A DNA stretch of 36,451 bases from Cyclobacteriaceae bacterium (GTDB lineage Bacteria; Bacteroidota; Bacteroidia; Cytophagales; Cyclobacteriaceae): assembly GCA_947458475.1 (NCBI GenBank), contig CANGZP010000016.1:1-36451 (forward strand). The letters are read 5' to 3'. Each line of letters starts with the position of its first letter. Position 1 is the first letter of the stretch. This document shows, piece by piece, positions 1-8,418 of this stretch. Made by a program: the position numbers and the translations under genes. The notes below the pieces were generated by a model. The model had not been told where the DNA came from. It saw only the letters and a program-made list of their open reading frames with translations, and did no database searches.

Positions 1-2
1 CT

Positions 3-1373
3 GAAGATGCAATAGGCTTCGGGGCAGATCCCAATACCCATGTTTCGGTAATCTCGCTGGGCCATCCGGGCACACTTCCCAAACTCAATATGCGAGCAGT
101 TGAATTTGCTGTTCGGATGGGTTTGGCCTGTCAGTGCACGATCAACCGACACTCAAGTTTTGATCGGAAGAATTATTTTTATCCAGACCTACCCAAGGGC
201 TACCAAATCACGCAGGACAAGGAACCGATTTGCCTAGGGGGCATGGTGCCGATCCTTTTGGAGGATGGAACTGAACTAGCTGTTCAGCTGAATCGTATTC
301 ATTTGGAAGAGGATGCAGGGAAATTAATTCATGCGCCGCAAAAGGAGGCGAGTTGGGTGGATTTCAATCGAGCAGGAACGGCTTTGATTGAAATTGTGAC
401 CGAGCCTTGCCTTCGATCTTCAGAAGAGGCAGTTACTTTTTTGAATGAAATAAGGAAGCTGGTGATGTATTTGGGGATTTGTGATGGGTCGATGGAAGAA
501 GGATCCCTGCGCTGCGATGCCAATGTATCGGTAAGACTTCGTGGAACGGAAACTCTTGGAAAGAAAGTGGAAGTCAAAAACATGAACTCTTTCCGCAATT
601 TGGGTCGTGCCATTGATTACGAATACGAGCGTCAAGTAGCTTTGCTCGAAGCGGGAACTGCCATTATTTCTGAGACTCGGACCTTTGATGCAGATGGGGG
701 TTATACTAGCAGTATGCGAACCAAGGAGGAACTGAACGATTACCGGTATTTTCCGGACCCTGACTTGCCCCCAGTTTTGCTTACTGAAGAATGGATCGGA
801 TCGGTAAGTGCGGACTTACCTGCCTTGCCAAATGCCTTGTATCGAAAATTTAGGGAGACCTATGGATTGCCGAGATACGATGCGGCCTTGCTCACAGAAA
901 GTAAGGAGATGGCTCTCTATTTTGATGCGCTTTGCAGCAAGACTAACCACTACAAAGCAGCTTCCAACTGGATGATGGGACCTATGAAATCTCATGCAAA
1001 TGAGACGGGTACTTCTTTCGCTGATTTCCCGTTGAACGTAGAGGTAATTGCCCAACTTATCGAATTGGTAGAGGAGGGGCAAGTTTCATTTTCGGTTGCA
1101 GCCCAAAAAATTTATCCTGAACTTATCCTTAATCTAGGAGTTACACCCTTGGAAATCGCGCAGCGGCTCAACCTGATCCAAAAAAGTGATTCAAGCTATC
1201 TCATCCCAATGGCAAAGGAGGTGCTTCTTGAAAATCCAGAAAAGTTAAAAGAGTATAAGTCTGGAAAAAAAGGACTTTTGGGATTGTTTATGGGTGAATT
1301 AATGAAAAAATCAGGGGGGAATGCAGACCCAAAAGTTGCTTCCCGTATTTTCAGTGAATTATTAGCGAATTAA
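3..1373 (+). CDS. gatB: GatB, Asp-tRNA(Asn)/Glu-tRNA(Gln) amidotransferase subunit B (5' truncated by window edge)
   Basis: This subunit activates the misacylated Glu-tRNA(Gln) or Asp-tRNA(Asn) by phosphorylation and passes ammonia from GatA to it, in the cytoplasmic GatCAB complex. The reading frame is open from base 3, so about 30 N-terminal residues lie outside the window; the first ATG at 90 is internal. Family signatures are clear: SLGHPGTLP near the edge, SLRCDANVSVR in the middle, and SSMRTKEELNDYRYFPDPDL, the hallmark of the catalytic domain. The C-terminus (roughly the last 150 residues) is the helical plus YqeY-like tRNA-binding tail, ending in KVASRIFSELL. About 456 codons are present against a usual 475-490, so the rest is complete. 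The next gene starts 3 bases after the stop. GatA and GatC are not in the window, which is common when the subunits are dispersed. Confidence 0.97.
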   Translation, partial: EDAIGFGADPNTHVSVISLGHPGTLPKLNMRAVEFAVRMGLACQCTINRHSSFDRKNYFYPDLPKGYQITQDKEPICLGGMVPILLEDGTELAVQLNRIHLEEDAGKLIHAPQKEASWVDFNRAGTALIEIVTEPCLRSSEEAVTFLNEIRKLVMYLGICDGSMEEGSLRCDANVSVRLRGTETLGKKVEVKNMNSFRNLGRAIDYEYERQVALLEAGTAIISETRTFDADGGYTSSMRTKEELNDYRYFPDPDLPPVLLTEEWIGSVSADLPALPNALYRKFRETYGLPRYDAALLTESKEMALYFDALCSKTNHYKAASNWMMGPMKSHANETGTSFADFPLNVEVIAQLIELVEEGQVSFSVAAQKIYPELILNLGVTPLEIAQRLNLIQKSDSSYLIPMAKEVLLENPEKLKEYKSGKKGLLGLFMGELMKKSGGNADPKVASRIFSELLAN

Positions 1374-1376
1374 ACT

Positions 1377-2489
1377 ATGAAAAAATCTATGTTCGGAATT
1401 TTATTGAGTGCCACCCTGGCCTTGTTTTCCTGCGGAAAAGCAGATTCTGCAGGAGGCAAAGTGGTGATTACAGGCAACCTACAAAATGCTCCAAATGGAG
1501 TTGTGGTACTTTCCCAATATACAGACAGTAGACCGAAGGTATTGGATACCTTGGAAATCAAGTCTAATGGAGACTTTACCTACGAATTTGATTCTATTGG
1601 TACTCCAACTTTTTATGAATTGAACCTATATGGGCAGCGCGTAGTCAAACTGGCGCTTTTCAAAGAAAATGTGGATGTAAAGTTCAATTTTTCGGACCCA
1701 AATAGCCTTCAAATCGAAGGTTCCCAGGATAGCAAAGAAATGCTGAAGCTGGAAAAGCTTATGGAAGGATACCAAGCTCAAGTCAATCAGCTCAATGAAC
1801 GCTACTACGAGGCGATGAGCAAAAACGATGCGGAGGTAATTCGACAAGTCCAACTAGATGCCATGGCCTTGGAATCACAACAAGTAGTAGGTGTGAAAGA
1901 GATGATCGAAAGCATGGGCAATTCTTTTGCTTCTTTGGCTGCAATTGGTCTTCTAAATCCACAAAATGATTTCCCATTTATTGATGCTTTGATCACCAAG
2001 TTGAACGAGAATTACCCAGGTACCATTGCAATTATGCAAATGAAGCAACAGCTGGATGAATTGAGAGCACTGGCGGTGGGGCAGGTTGCTCCTGATATTG
2101 TTCTTCCTGATCCAAGTGGAAAGACAACTAAGTTATCCGATTTGAGAGGTAAGTATGTGCTGATTGATTTTTGGGCGGCTTGGTGCAAGCCTTGTCGACA
2201 GGAAAATCCGAATGTTGTGCGCCTGTATTCCCAATACAATGCAAAAGGATTCGAGGTCTTTGGAGTTTCCTTGGATCGTAGCCGTGAGGATTGGGTCAAA
2301 GCGATTGCAGACGACAAATTGACTTGGACACAGGTTTCAGATTTGCTTTATTTCAACTCTGCTGCTGCAGAGCTGTATCAAATTCAAGCCATACCTGCTA
2401 CTTATTTGATTGATCCAGATGGAAAAATCATTGCCAAGGATTTGAGAGGCCCAAGCCTGGAAGCCAAGTTGGCAGAACTCTTCGATTGA
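1377..2489 (+). CDS. TlpA-like thioredoxin lipoprotein with DUF4369-type N-terminal domain
   Basis: Likely a periplasm-facing, membrane-anchored thiol-disulfide oxidoreductase. Residues 1-19 form a lipoprotein signal with lipobox LFSC. Residues about 25-115 resemble the DUF4369 beta domain (GNLQNAPNGVVVLSQYTD), followed by a helical, charged linker at about 120-210. Residues about 235-370 form an AhpC/TlpA thioredoxin fold with the redox motif WCKPC, cysteines at 270 and 273, and a cis-proline region AIPATYLID. This DUF4369 plus TlpA arrangement is typical of Bacteroidota. It begins 3 bases after gatB with no obvious promoter between, so co-transcription is likely although no functional link to GatB is known. 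A candidate terminator follows. The substrate cannot be told from sequence. Confidence 0.9.
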   Translation: MKKSMFGILLSATLALFSCGKADSAGGKVVITGNLQNAPNGVVVLSQYTDSRPKVLDTLEIKSNGDFTYEFDSIGTPTFYELNLYGQRVVKLALFKENVDVKFNFSDPNSLQIEGSQDSKEMLKLEKLMEGYQAQVNQLNERYYEAMSKNDAEVIRQVQLDAMALESQQVVGVKEMIESMGNSFASLAAIGLLNPQNDFPFIDALITKLNENYPGTIAIMQMKQQLDELRALAVGQVAPDIVLPDPSGKTTKLSDLRGKYVLIDFWAAWCKPCRQENPNVVRLYSQYNAKGFEVFGVSLDRSREDWVKAIADDKLTWTQVSDLLYFNSAAAELYQIQAIPATYLIDPDGKIIAKDLRGPSLEAKLAELFD

Positions 2490-2510
2490 GGAAGTTTAAA
2501 TAGTAGTAAT

Positions 2511-2586
2511 AAAGCCTTCTTTTCGAAACGGTTCCATGCGGGTTAAAACCTAAAGGGACTGGTTTAGGATGGAAGGCTTTCTGTTT
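2511..2586 (+). terminator. Long-loop candidate terminator after the thioredoxin gene
   Basis: AAAGCCTTC (2511-2519) is perfectly complementary to GAAGGCTTT (2572-2580), followed by CTGTTTTT. The 52-base loop holds a second short pairing, AAACC (2546-2550) with GGTTT (2561-2565). The arms and T tract fit a rho-independent terminator, but the long, partly structured loop is unusual, so a structured 3' UTR element is an alternative. Confidence 0.5.
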
Positions 2587-3001
2587 TTATGGCAATTCAA
2601 AAAAGTGAAAGAAGGAAAAAATCACTATGTAGTCCTTCTCTTAAAAATAGATTCATTTAAAAAAGAAATGTTAAAAGTTTTATCACCCGTTATAAAACTA
2701 ATAAAAATATTTAAAAACTAAAATATTTTTAAATTAAAATTAAAATAAAAAATTGTATTTAAACAAGATTTAAAATTATCCTTGTCTCAATTTTTAAAAT
2801 CATTTTTGTCTATATCTTCTAAAAGACAATTACATGACTGTATTCGGGTCGATTTAATTCTTGGAAGAATCCAATGAAAAAAAAATATTTTTTTTTGGCG
2901 TATGCTGTATTTTTTTTCAATGTCAGCTATTCACTCGTTTTTTTACCTGCTTGGTAGTTGGTCAATCCTACATTTTTAGTCAAGTTCTTCTGAGAAAATT
3001 T
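2587..3001. other. AT-rich gene-free stretch
   Basis: I find no convincing gene here. Bases about 2640-2790 are almost entirely A and T, with a perfect 10-bp inverted repeat AAAAATATTT (2703-2712) / AAATATTTTT (2721-2730). A 27-codon reading frame at 2874-2957 begins MKKKYFFLAYAVFFF and looks like a bare secretion signal, ending at a stop straight after it. It could be a leader peptide, a remnant of a lost secreted protein, or chance. Homopolymer runs (nine A, then nine T after TA) surround its start. Confidence 0.55.
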
Positions 3002-3009
3002 TACCTTTG
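3002..3009 (+). promoter_or_regulatory. Candidate -7 box for the glycosyltransferase operon
   Basis: TACCTTTG matches the Bacteroidota -7 consensus TAnnTTTG exactly and lies 20 bases before the ATG at 3030, which would give a very short leader. No TTTG -33 box is visible at the usual distance, so the assignment is tentative. Confidence 0.4.
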
Positions 3010-3029
3010 TAGCTCATCCAATTCTTTAA

Positions 3030-4181
3030 ATGCCAAAGCTTCTCCTTCTTTCCACCGAGCCCGTTACTTTTAAACTTTTACTCTCTGGTCAGCCTAAATT
3101 AATGAAGGAGGAAGGCTGGGAGCTGCTTCTCGTAAGCGCAGATGGGCGAGAAGTGCAATCCATTTGTCGCGCCGAAGGGGTGCGGCATGAGGTCATTCCC
3201 TTTGTGAAAGGGGTCAACTATGTGGAGGACTTTATTTCTTTTTGGCTTCTTTTCCAATTGATTCGAAAGGAGAAACCGGATGTAATCCATAGTTACGACG
3301 CTAAAATAGGTTTTCTGGGCATGCTTGCAGCCAAGTTGGCGGGCATTACGCATCGAATTCACAGCATCACTGAGATGCCTGTACATACCAAAGACCCCCA
3401 AAAGGGATTTACTTTCAAGGAGAAATGGACTTTTTCGAATGCCACAAGCCTTTGGGTCAACTCCACTGGAATGCTTTCTTTTTTTACCAGCAATTCCGGA
3501 ATTGATGCTTCCAAATTTAAGTTACTTGGCAGTGGTTCAACTTTAGGAGTGGATTTGGAAAAATTCAATCGACAGGTACTCAAAGAAAATCACTTAGTAG
3601 CAGCGACCATGCGCATTCTACCTGGAGAGAATGATTTTATCATTTTGGCTATTGGAGCCTTGACCAAAGGAAAGGGAGTTGAAGACCTTGTCGCTGCTTT
3701 TTTAAAATCTAAGATTGTATCTAGATCCAAATTGGTGCTTATTGGCACTTTTGAACCAGAGGAGGAATCCCTTAGTCAGGAAACTATCCAAACGATTCGG
3801 GAACATCCGCGTGTCGTACAAATCGATTGGACAGACCATGTAGAACACCACCTAGCCTTGGCAGATGTGCTGGTTCAGCCTTCTCATGAGGAAGGGTTTT
3901 CAAATGTTCTTTTGGAGGCCGCAGCCATGCAAGTACCGATTATTTGTTCCAACTGCATTGGGAATACTTCTTTTATTAAGCAGCAAAAGACGGGCTTGGT
4001 ATTTCCAGTGGGAGAGGTAACGGTTTTAAAAGAAGCGATGGAGTTTGCTTTTGTGAAGCGGGATACGTTAGCAAGCTATTCTGATGCACTCTTTGAAGAA
4101 GTCAAAGATAAATTTGACCGAAAAGTAATGCGCAAGTTACAGGCAGCTGCTTACCGTCAATTGCTAAATAATCAAGATTAA
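3030..4181 (+). CDS. GT4-family (GT-B fold) glycosyltransferase
   Basis: Probably transfers a sugar from a nucleotide-sugar donor to a growing polysaccharide or lipid-linked glycan on the cytoplasmic side of the inner membrane. The N-terminal half carries the acceptor-side Rossmann domain (KPDVIHSYDAKIGFLGMLAA at about 90-110, a common GT4 pattern). The C-terminal half has the donor domain: ILAIGALTKGKGVEDLVAAF, then HEEGFSNVLLEAAA, which contains the retaining-GT EX7E motif with glutamates at about 288 and 296. Length 383 is normal. There is no signal peptide or clear membrane segment. It opens a run of three same-strand genes: an epimerase follows after 45 bases and RmlB directly after that, so this looks like a small surface-glycan operon. 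Donor and acceptor cannot be predicted. Confidence 0.88.
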   Translation: MPKLLLLSTEPVTFKLLLSGQPKLMKEEGWELLLVSADGREVQSICRAEGVRHEVIPFVKGVNYVEDFISFWLLFQLIRKEKPDVIHSYDAKIGFLGMLAAKLAGITHRIHSITEMPVHTKDPQKGFTFKEKWTFSNATSLWVNSTGMLSFFTSNSGIDASKFKLLGSGSTLGVDLEKFNRQVLKENHLVAATMRILPGENDFIILAIGALTKGKGVEDLVAAFLKSKIVSRSKLVLIGTFEPEEESLSQETIQTIREHPRVVQIDWTDHVEHHLALADVLVQPSHEEGFSNVLLEAAAMQVPIICSNCIGNTSFIKQQKTGLVFPVGEVTVLKEAMEFAFVKRDTLASYSDALFEEVKDKFDRKVMRKLQAAAYRQLLNNQD

Positions 4182-4226
4182 AAACGCCATGGTACTTTTT
4201 TTTAAGCTAAACCTGTTTTGTCATCC

Positions 4227-5279
4227 ATGAAATACCTAGTCACAGGAGCAGCTGGTTTTATTGGATTCCATGTGGTCCAACACTTACTCCAGAGAGGAGA
4301 GGAGGTAGTCGGCTTGGATAGCATCAATTCCTACTACAGCCTTGAACTTAAGTTTGCCAGATTGGCAGAATCGGGGATTGCTCGAGATAAGATTGCAACT
4401 GGTGTTCTGGTCCCTTCTCTCAAACAAACAAACTATCGCTTTATTCAGCAGGATTTGGTGGAAAAGGAGTCTTTGCTTCGCCTATTTGAAGCAGAGAAAT
4501 TTGACGTAGTTATTCATCTGGCAGCACAGGCAGGTGTTCGGAATTCACTTCTTCATCCCGAAGATTACCTGCATAGCAACTTCACTGGATTTTTACACCT
4601 CTTGGAAGCTTGCCGATTTAATCCAGTGAAGCACTTCGTATTTGCTTCTTCCAGTTCGGTCTATGGTAGCAATGCCAAGATGCCATTCGCTACCTCAGAT
4701 GCAGTGGATCATCCGATTTCACTGTATGCTGCCTCCAAAAAGTCAAATGAACTGATGGCACATAGCTACAGCCACCTTTTTGGAATTCCAACTACAGGAC
4801 TTCGATTCTTTACGGTTTATGGCCCTTGGGGAAGACCGGATATGGCTTATTTTCTTTTTGCCGATGCGATTCGCAAAGGAGAGCCCATCCAAGTATTTAA
4901 TCAGGGTCAAATGAAGCGGGATTTCACTTACATCGATGATATCGTGTCTGGTGTAATTCGCGTGGCAGACCGGCCAGCTACTTCCAACCCCAACTATGAT
5001 CGGGAGCGCCCCGATCCTTCGAGCTCTACGGCTCCCTACAAACTCTACAATATCGGGAACTCGTCTCCCGTGTCTTTGCTAGAATTTATAGAAGCCATCG
5101 AAAAAGGGCTTGGAAAAAAGGCAAAGATGGAGTTTCTTCCCATGCAGCCGGGAGATGTGGTCGAAACACATGCCGACATCAGTGAGTTAGTACAAGATAT
5201 GGGCTACGAGCCCAAAACTTCAGTGGCCCAAGGGGTGGCTGAATTCACCAACTGGTATATGAACTTTTATCAATCTTAA
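4227..5279 (+). CDS. NAD-dependent sugar-nucleotide epimerase, UDP-glucuronate 4-epimerase type
   Basis: An extended short-chain dehydrogenase/reductase. From the ATG at 4227 the NAD-binding glycine motif GAAGFIG is at residues 7-13, and the catalytic pair YAASK is at Tyr167/Lys171, with SSSSVYG upstream. VVGLDSINSYYSLELKFARL near residue 30 is typical of the CapI/LspL-type UDP-glucuronate 4-epimerases, which interconvert UDP-glucuronate and UDP-galacturonate. Substrate choice is inferred from this likeness only. A TTG at 4218 would add three residues, but the ATG places the glycine motif at the normal distance from the start. The gene sits between a glycosyltransferase and RmlB and ends one base before the RmlB start, implying an operon. 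Confidence 0.85.
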   Translation: MKYLVTGAAGFIGFHVVQHLLQRGEEVVGLDSINSYYSLELKFARLAESGIARDKIATGVLVPSLKQTNYRFIQQDLVEKESLLRLFEAEKFDVVIHLAAQAGVRNSLLHPEDYLHSNFTGFLHLLEACRFNPVKHFVFASSSSVYGSNAKMPFATSDAVDHPISLYAASKKSNELMAHSYSHLFGIPTTGLRFFTVYGPWGRPDMAYFLFADAIRKGEPIQVFNQGQMKRDFTYIDDIVSGVIRVADRPATSNPNYDRERPDPSSSTAPYKLYNIGNSSPVSLLEFIEAIEKGLGKKAKMEFLPMQPGDVVETHADISELVQDMGYEPKTSVAQGVAEFTNWYMNFYQS

Positions 5280-5280
5280 T

Positions 5281-6336
5281 ATGTCAAAATCAATTTTAAT
5301 TACCGGAGGAGCCGGATTTATTGGATCTCATGTAGTCAAACTTTTTGTGGCTAACTACCCGCAGTACCGAATCGTCAACCTAGATGCCTTGACCTATGCG
5401 GGCAACTTGGAAAATCTGGTTGAGGTGGAGGGTGCATCCAACTACTTTTTTGAAAAAGCAGATATCCAAGATGAGCCGGTTTTGGAAGCCATTTTTGCGA
5501 AGCATGGAATTACCGATGTCATTCATCTGGCGGCTGAATCTCATGTGGACCGATCTATTTCAGATCCCTTGGCGTTTGTACGAACCAATGTTTTTGGAAC
5601 GGTAAACCTGTTGAATGTTGCCAAGAACGCCTGGGCTGGAGCCTTGGATCAGCATTTGTTCTACCATGTCTCTACGGATGAAGTATATGGTTCTTTGCAT
5701 GATGGAGGATTTTTCCTGGAGACGACAGCCTACGATCCCCAGTCACCCTATTCTGCATCCAAAGCAGCTTCAGATCACTTTGTAAGGGCCTATGCAAATA
5801 CCTACAAAATGAAAACGGTGGTATCCAACTGTTCCAACAACTATGGTCCCAACCATTTTCCGGAGAAGCTGATTCCGCTTTGCATTCACAACATCAAGAA
5901 CAACAAGCCCCTGCCTGTCTATGGAAAAGGAGAGAATGTGCGTGATTGGTTGTTTGTGAAGGATCATGCACGTGCCATTGATGTGGTATTCCATAAGGGA
6001 AAGCCTGGAGAGACCTACAACATTGGTGGTTTTAATGAGTGGAAGAATATAGACATCGTTCGCTTGTTGTGCCAAAAGATGGACGGCAAGCTTGGCCGTG
6101 AGGCAGGCACTTCGGAGAAGTTGATCACTTTTGTGCAGGATCGTGCTGGGCATGATTTGCGCTATGCAATCGATGCTACAAAGATCCAGCAGGAGTTAGG
6201 CTGGGAACCTAGTTTGCAGTTTGAAGAAGGAATAGAACTGACGATTGACTGGTATTTGGAAAATGAGGCCTGGTTGAATCGAGTGACCTCAGGAGCTTAC
6301 CAGACCTATTACCAAGATCTGTACGGAAGCAAATAA
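5281..6336 (+). CDS. rfbB: dTDP-glucose 4,6-dehydratase (RmlB)
   Basis: Converts dTDP-glucose to dTDP-4-keto-6-deoxyglucose, the entry step to dTDP-rhamnose and other deoxysugars. Family features are complete: GGAGFIGSHV at the N-terminus for NAD, the catalytic Thr132-Asp133-Glu134 in STDEVYG, and YSASK with Tyr157 and Lys161. SNCSNNYGPNHFPEKLIPL and the RDWLFVKDHARAI segment are strongly RmlB-specific. Length 351 matches the family. It starts one base after the epimerase stop. The usual partners RmlA, RmlC and RmlD are not in the window, so the deoxysugar must be completed by genes elsewhere. A strong hairpin terminator lies about 150 bases downstream. Confidence 0.96.
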   Translation: MSKSILITGGAGFIGSHVVKLFVANYPQYRIVNLDALTYAGNLENLVEVEGASNYFFEKADIQDEPVLEAIFAKHGITDVIHLAAESHVDRSISDPLAFVRTNVFGTVNLLNVAKNAWAGALDQHLFYHVSTDEVYGSLHDGGFFLETTAYDPQSPYSASKAASDHFVRAYANTYKMKTVVSNCSNNYGPNHFPEKLIPLCIHNIKNNKPLPVYGKGENVRDWLFVKDHARAIDVVFHKGKPGETYNIGGFNEWKNIDIVRLLCQKMDGKLGREAGTSEKLITFVQDRAGHDLRYAIDATKIQQELGWEPSLQFEEGIELTIDWYLENEAWLNRVTSGAYQTYYQDLYGSK

Positions 6337-6486
6337 TTGGATTATCCGCAACCAAAGCTGTACTTGAAAATTAGTAGTAAATGTTGCGGAAATCGTTGAC
6401 AGCTAACCGTCCACAGTCCACAGCCCATTTTCTGAACCAACAAATTTTCTTTAGTTACTGGTGCTAGAAAAGACCTATATATAAAT

Positions 6487-6514
6487 AAAAAAAGCCCTAA
6501 AAAGGGCTTTTTTT
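6487..6514. terminator. Bidirectional terminator between rfbB and the serA fusion
   Basis: AGCCCT (6493-6498) and AGGGCT (6503-6508) pair around an AAAA loop, flanked by A and T runs that lengthen the stem and supply a T tract on both strands. It lies between two convergent genes and can end both transcripts. Confidence 0.9.
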
Positions 6515-6525
6515 ATGTGGTGCAA

Positions 6526-8418
6526 TTAGTATAGAGTTCTGAAGCGAATGGTGCCTGGAATATTCTTCAGGGCTTCAATTGCATCCGGATCGTATACTTT
6601 GTCGATGTCTGTGATCACATAACCGATCTTTTCATTGGTTTTGAGGTATTGGCCTACAATGTTGATCTGGTAGTTGGCCAGTACGAGGTTGATTTTTGCC
6701 AATACACCCGGCTCATTCTGGTGCAAGTGAATCAGTCGATGCGCATCTTTCAAGAAGGGTAGCTGGATATTGGGGAAGTTGACCGAGTTGTAGGTGTTTC
6801 CTGTATTGACATATTCCATGATTTTGCCAGGCACAAATCGGGCAATATTTTCTTGTGCTTCTAGGGTGCTGCCTCCAATATGTGGGGTGAGGATGGTATT
6901 TGGCAATCCTTTGAGTTCCGATTCGAAGCCTTCCTTGTTATTTTTCGGTTCTTCCGGAAATACGTCAACGGCACAGCCTCCGATATGTCCGGAAAGAATA
7001 GCCGCTCTCAATGCAGGAATGTCGACCACATGTCCACGGCTCAGGTTGAGTAGAAGGGCTCCCGGCTTCATTTTTGAGATTTTTTCCTGATCGATGAGGC
7101 AGCTATTGTCTTTTCTACCATCCACGTGTAGGGTGATGACATCGCAGGTTGCCAATAACTCATCCAGGGAGTTCATCTTGGTGGCATTTCCAAGTGCTAG
7201 TTTTTCAATGACATCGTAATAGAAGACATTCATGCCTAGGTTTTCAGCGAGGACAGAGAGCTGAGCGCCAATGTTCCCGTAACCTATAATTCCTAGTTTT
7301 TTACCGCGAATTTCAAAAGAGCCTGTCGCTGATTTGTCCCAAACTCCTTGGTGCATGCCGAGGGATTTGTCTTGGAACCGGCGCATCAAGAAAATGATTT
7401 GCGCGATCGCCATTTCTACAACAGATCGGGTATTCGAAAAAGGTGCATTGAAAACTGCAACCCCTCTTTTTTGGCATTCTTCTAGGTCAATCTGATTGGT
7501 CCCGATACAAAAAGCGCCGATTGCCAAGAGGCGGTTCGCATTTTCAAGCACCTTTTTGGTGACGGTAGTTTTGGAGCGAATGCCAAGGATTGAGATTGTT
7601 CGAATCTTTTCACAGAGCTCTTCCTCACTCATGGCACCCGAAGCCACTTCCACTTGATAGCCTTCCTCTTTTAAGAGTTCAAGCGCAATGGGATGGACAT
7701 TCTCAAGCAGGAGTACCTTAATTCTACTTTTCGGGTAAGAAAATTTCGTATTGAGTTTATTGATGTAGAGGATCTCATCAAAGCTTGGTGCGATGTGATC
7801 TGCCTGGCTGGTTACTTTTGGGCGGCTTACATTTTCGGTAAAGGCATAAAATTTATTGGCCAAGCCAGATGCCTTAATTTCGTAGTCGGTGTACCCATCA
7901 CCAATGACATAGATATCACCTTCCAAGTTGATGTCACGGATGGTTTCCGATTTGCCATTATTTTTGGAAAGGGGATTTTCTCGATTGAAATCAATGATTT
8001 TTCCGCTTTCATCGTAAATCAAATCATTGGCAAAGACATTCTCCTGCTTAATTCCATATTCGGTTACGATGGGGATGATGAAATCTTTGAAGCCATTGGA
8101 GATGATGAACACATCTGCTGCATTGTCCTTCAACCAATCCTTGTTGCGCTCAAAGGATTTGGAAACTTTTTGCTTTAAAATGAAGATCAATTCTGTGATC
8201 TGACTTTTATTGGCTTGAAGGATATCGAGTCGTTGTTCCAGACTTTCTCTAAAAGTAAGGCTGCCATCCATGCCTTTGTCTGTGATATCCTTGATGGCTT
8301 GTAGTTTCTCCTTTTGCTGAGGATCTCCCGAAAGGCTAATTTCTCCCAAGATATCTAATGCCTCTACTCGGGTAAAGGTACTGTCAAAATCAATGATGAA
8401 TTTTTTGGTTTTTGGCAT
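6526..8418 (-). CDS. serA: HAD phosphatase-phosphoglycerate dehydrogenase fusion (SerB-like + SerA with ACT domain)
   Basis: A 630-residue two-enzyme protein. Residues 1-225 are a HAD phosphatase resembling phosphoserine phosphatase: nucleophile/acid pair Asp10/Asp12 in DFDST, ISNG at 106-109, Lys156 in GKSET, and GDGYTD at 173-178. Residues 232-545 are D-3-phosphoglycerate dehydrogenase: NAD motif GYGNIG at 379-384 and catalytic Arg461, Glu490 and His513, with spacing identical to the E. coli residues Arg240, Glu269 and His292. Residues about 560-630 are an ACT domain, the usual serine-binding feedback site. The protein would thus catalyse step 1 and, if the phosphatase acts on phosphoserine, step 3 of serine synthesis. 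The middle enzyme SerC is not in the window. Monocistronic, followed by a shared terminator. The phosphatase substrate is inferred. Confidence 0.93.
   Translation of the reverse strand: MPKTKKFIIDFDSTFTRVEALDILGEISLSGDPQQKEKLQAIKDITDKGMDGSLTFRESLEQRLDILQANKSQITELIFILKQKVSKSFERNKDWLKDNAADVFIISNGFKDFIIPIVTEYGIKQENVFANDLIYDESGKIIDFNRENPLSKNNGKSETIRDINLEGDIYVIGDGYTDYEIKASGLANKFYAFTENVSRPKVTSQADHIAPSFDEILYINKLNTKFSYPKSRIKVLLLENVHPIALELLKEEGYQVEVASGAMSEEELCEKIRTISILGIRSKTTVTKKVLENANRLLAIGAFCIGTNQIDLEECQKRGVAVFNAPFSNTRSVVEMAIAQIIFLMRRFQDKSLGMHQGVWDKSATGSFEIRGKKLGIIGYGNIGAQLSVLAENLGMNVFYYDVIEKLALGNATKMNSLDELLATCDVITLHVDGRKDNSCLIDQEKISKMKPGALLLNLSRGHVVDIPALRAAILSGHIGGCAVDVFPEEPKNNKEGFESELKGLPNTILTPHIGGSTLEAQENIARFVPGKIMEYVNTGNTYNSVNFPNIQLPFLKDAHRLIHLHQNEPGVLAKINLVLANYQINIVGQYLKTNEKIGYVITDIDKVYDPDAIEALKNIPGTIRFRTLY

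Noticed and set aside
2861-3073. 70-codon frame starting with TTG
   Set aside because: No start context, low-complexity Phe/Cys sequence, crosses the promoter box and the glycosyltransferase start.
5396-5605. 69-codon plus-strand frame inside rfbB
   Set aside because: Out-of-frame reading of the RmlB coding sequence with no independent support.
7693-8178. 161-codon plus-strand frame
   Set aside because: Lies wholly antisense to the phosphatase part of the serA fusion, has no recognisable motif and reads as its complement.
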